Below are positions 62,835 through 64,000 of a stretch of 64,000 nt of DNA, piece by piece (positions within the stretch are counted from its first letter, which is position 1; the number at the start of each line of letters is the position of its first letter). Under the pieces are notes generated by a model. It saw nothing but the letters and a program-made list of their open reading frames with translations. It searched no databases and was not told the DNA's origin. The stretch comes from SXTU01 sp964496695 (lineage in GTDB: Bacteria > Verrucomicrobiota > Verrucomicrobiia > Limisphaerales > SXTU01). Where the stretch lies: assembly GCA_964496695.1 (NCBI GenBank), contig CAZCBE010000006.1:1-64000 (forward strand), written 5' to 3'. The position numbers were made by a program, and so were the translations under genes.

Positions 62835-64000
<1,166 letters not shown>

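Overview
The window is about 64 kb of GC-rich bacterial chromosome with dense coding on both strands. The cell envelope is Gram-negative: there is an LptF/LptG permease, an outer-membrane porin and several secreted or lipoprotein precursors. Gene content, style (PQQ-like propeller, pentapeptide and beta-helix secreted proteins) and the many small palindromic repeats fit a Verrucomicrobiota bacterium, perhaps Limisphaerales/Pedosphaerales-like. That placement is an inference, not a database result. No rRNA, tRNA, CRISPR array, integrase or transposase gene was recognised.

Region 1 (1-23 kb) is mostly housekeeping and accessory single genes. It holds a helical-repeat protein, a CvpA-like membrane protein, a GAF-GAF histidine kinase, an LptF/G permease and a pentapeptide protein. 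Small enzymes follow (SnoaL-like, GNAT, VOC, DUF1801, MOSC, DUF1963). A small nucleotidyltransferase cassette lies between guaA and a second copy of the guaA 3' end. After guaA come a lipoprotein, a glycosyltransferase, a PQQ-like propeller, recA and an MBL-fold exonuclease.

Region 2 (22-39 kb) is a complete nitrate/nitrite/cyanate assimilation locus with a divergent LysR regulator. The order is Tat-exported NrtA, two tandem NrtS-like small membrane proteins, NrtB permease, a CBM48-like protein, two ATPases (NrtC/NrtD), cyanase, a porin, a fused DmsB-DmsC-like electron-transfer protein, nitrate reductase, a cupin, siroheme nitrite reductase and a CysJ-like diflavin reductase. Several of its genes carry in-frame insertions of small palindromic elements. 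Three of these encode nearly the same peptide in two different proteins.

Region 3 (40-51 kb) is a lasso-peptide-type RiPP cluster. It has a precursor candidate (A), a PqqD-like RRE (B1), a transglutaminase-like leader peptidase (B2) and an asparagine-synthetase-like cyclase (C). Beside them are an HPr-kinase-like protein, a sulfotransferase, an APS kinase that could feed PAPS, two methyltransferases, and a minus-strand operon (48-aa peptide, nucleotidyltransferase, membrane protein, HTTM protein) whose genes all overlap by 4 bp.

Region 4 (51-64 kb) carries the F1Fo ATP synthase operon atpBEFHAGDC with a shortened delta subunit, a PPK2 polyphosphate kinase, two secreted proteins and the 3' part of glpK, which runs off the window. 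Throughout, the spacers (and some genes) carry palindromes built from short iterated words, plus a four-copy GGCCGG-rich repeat family. Two copies of that family, in opposite orientation, bracket the core of the lasso cluster.
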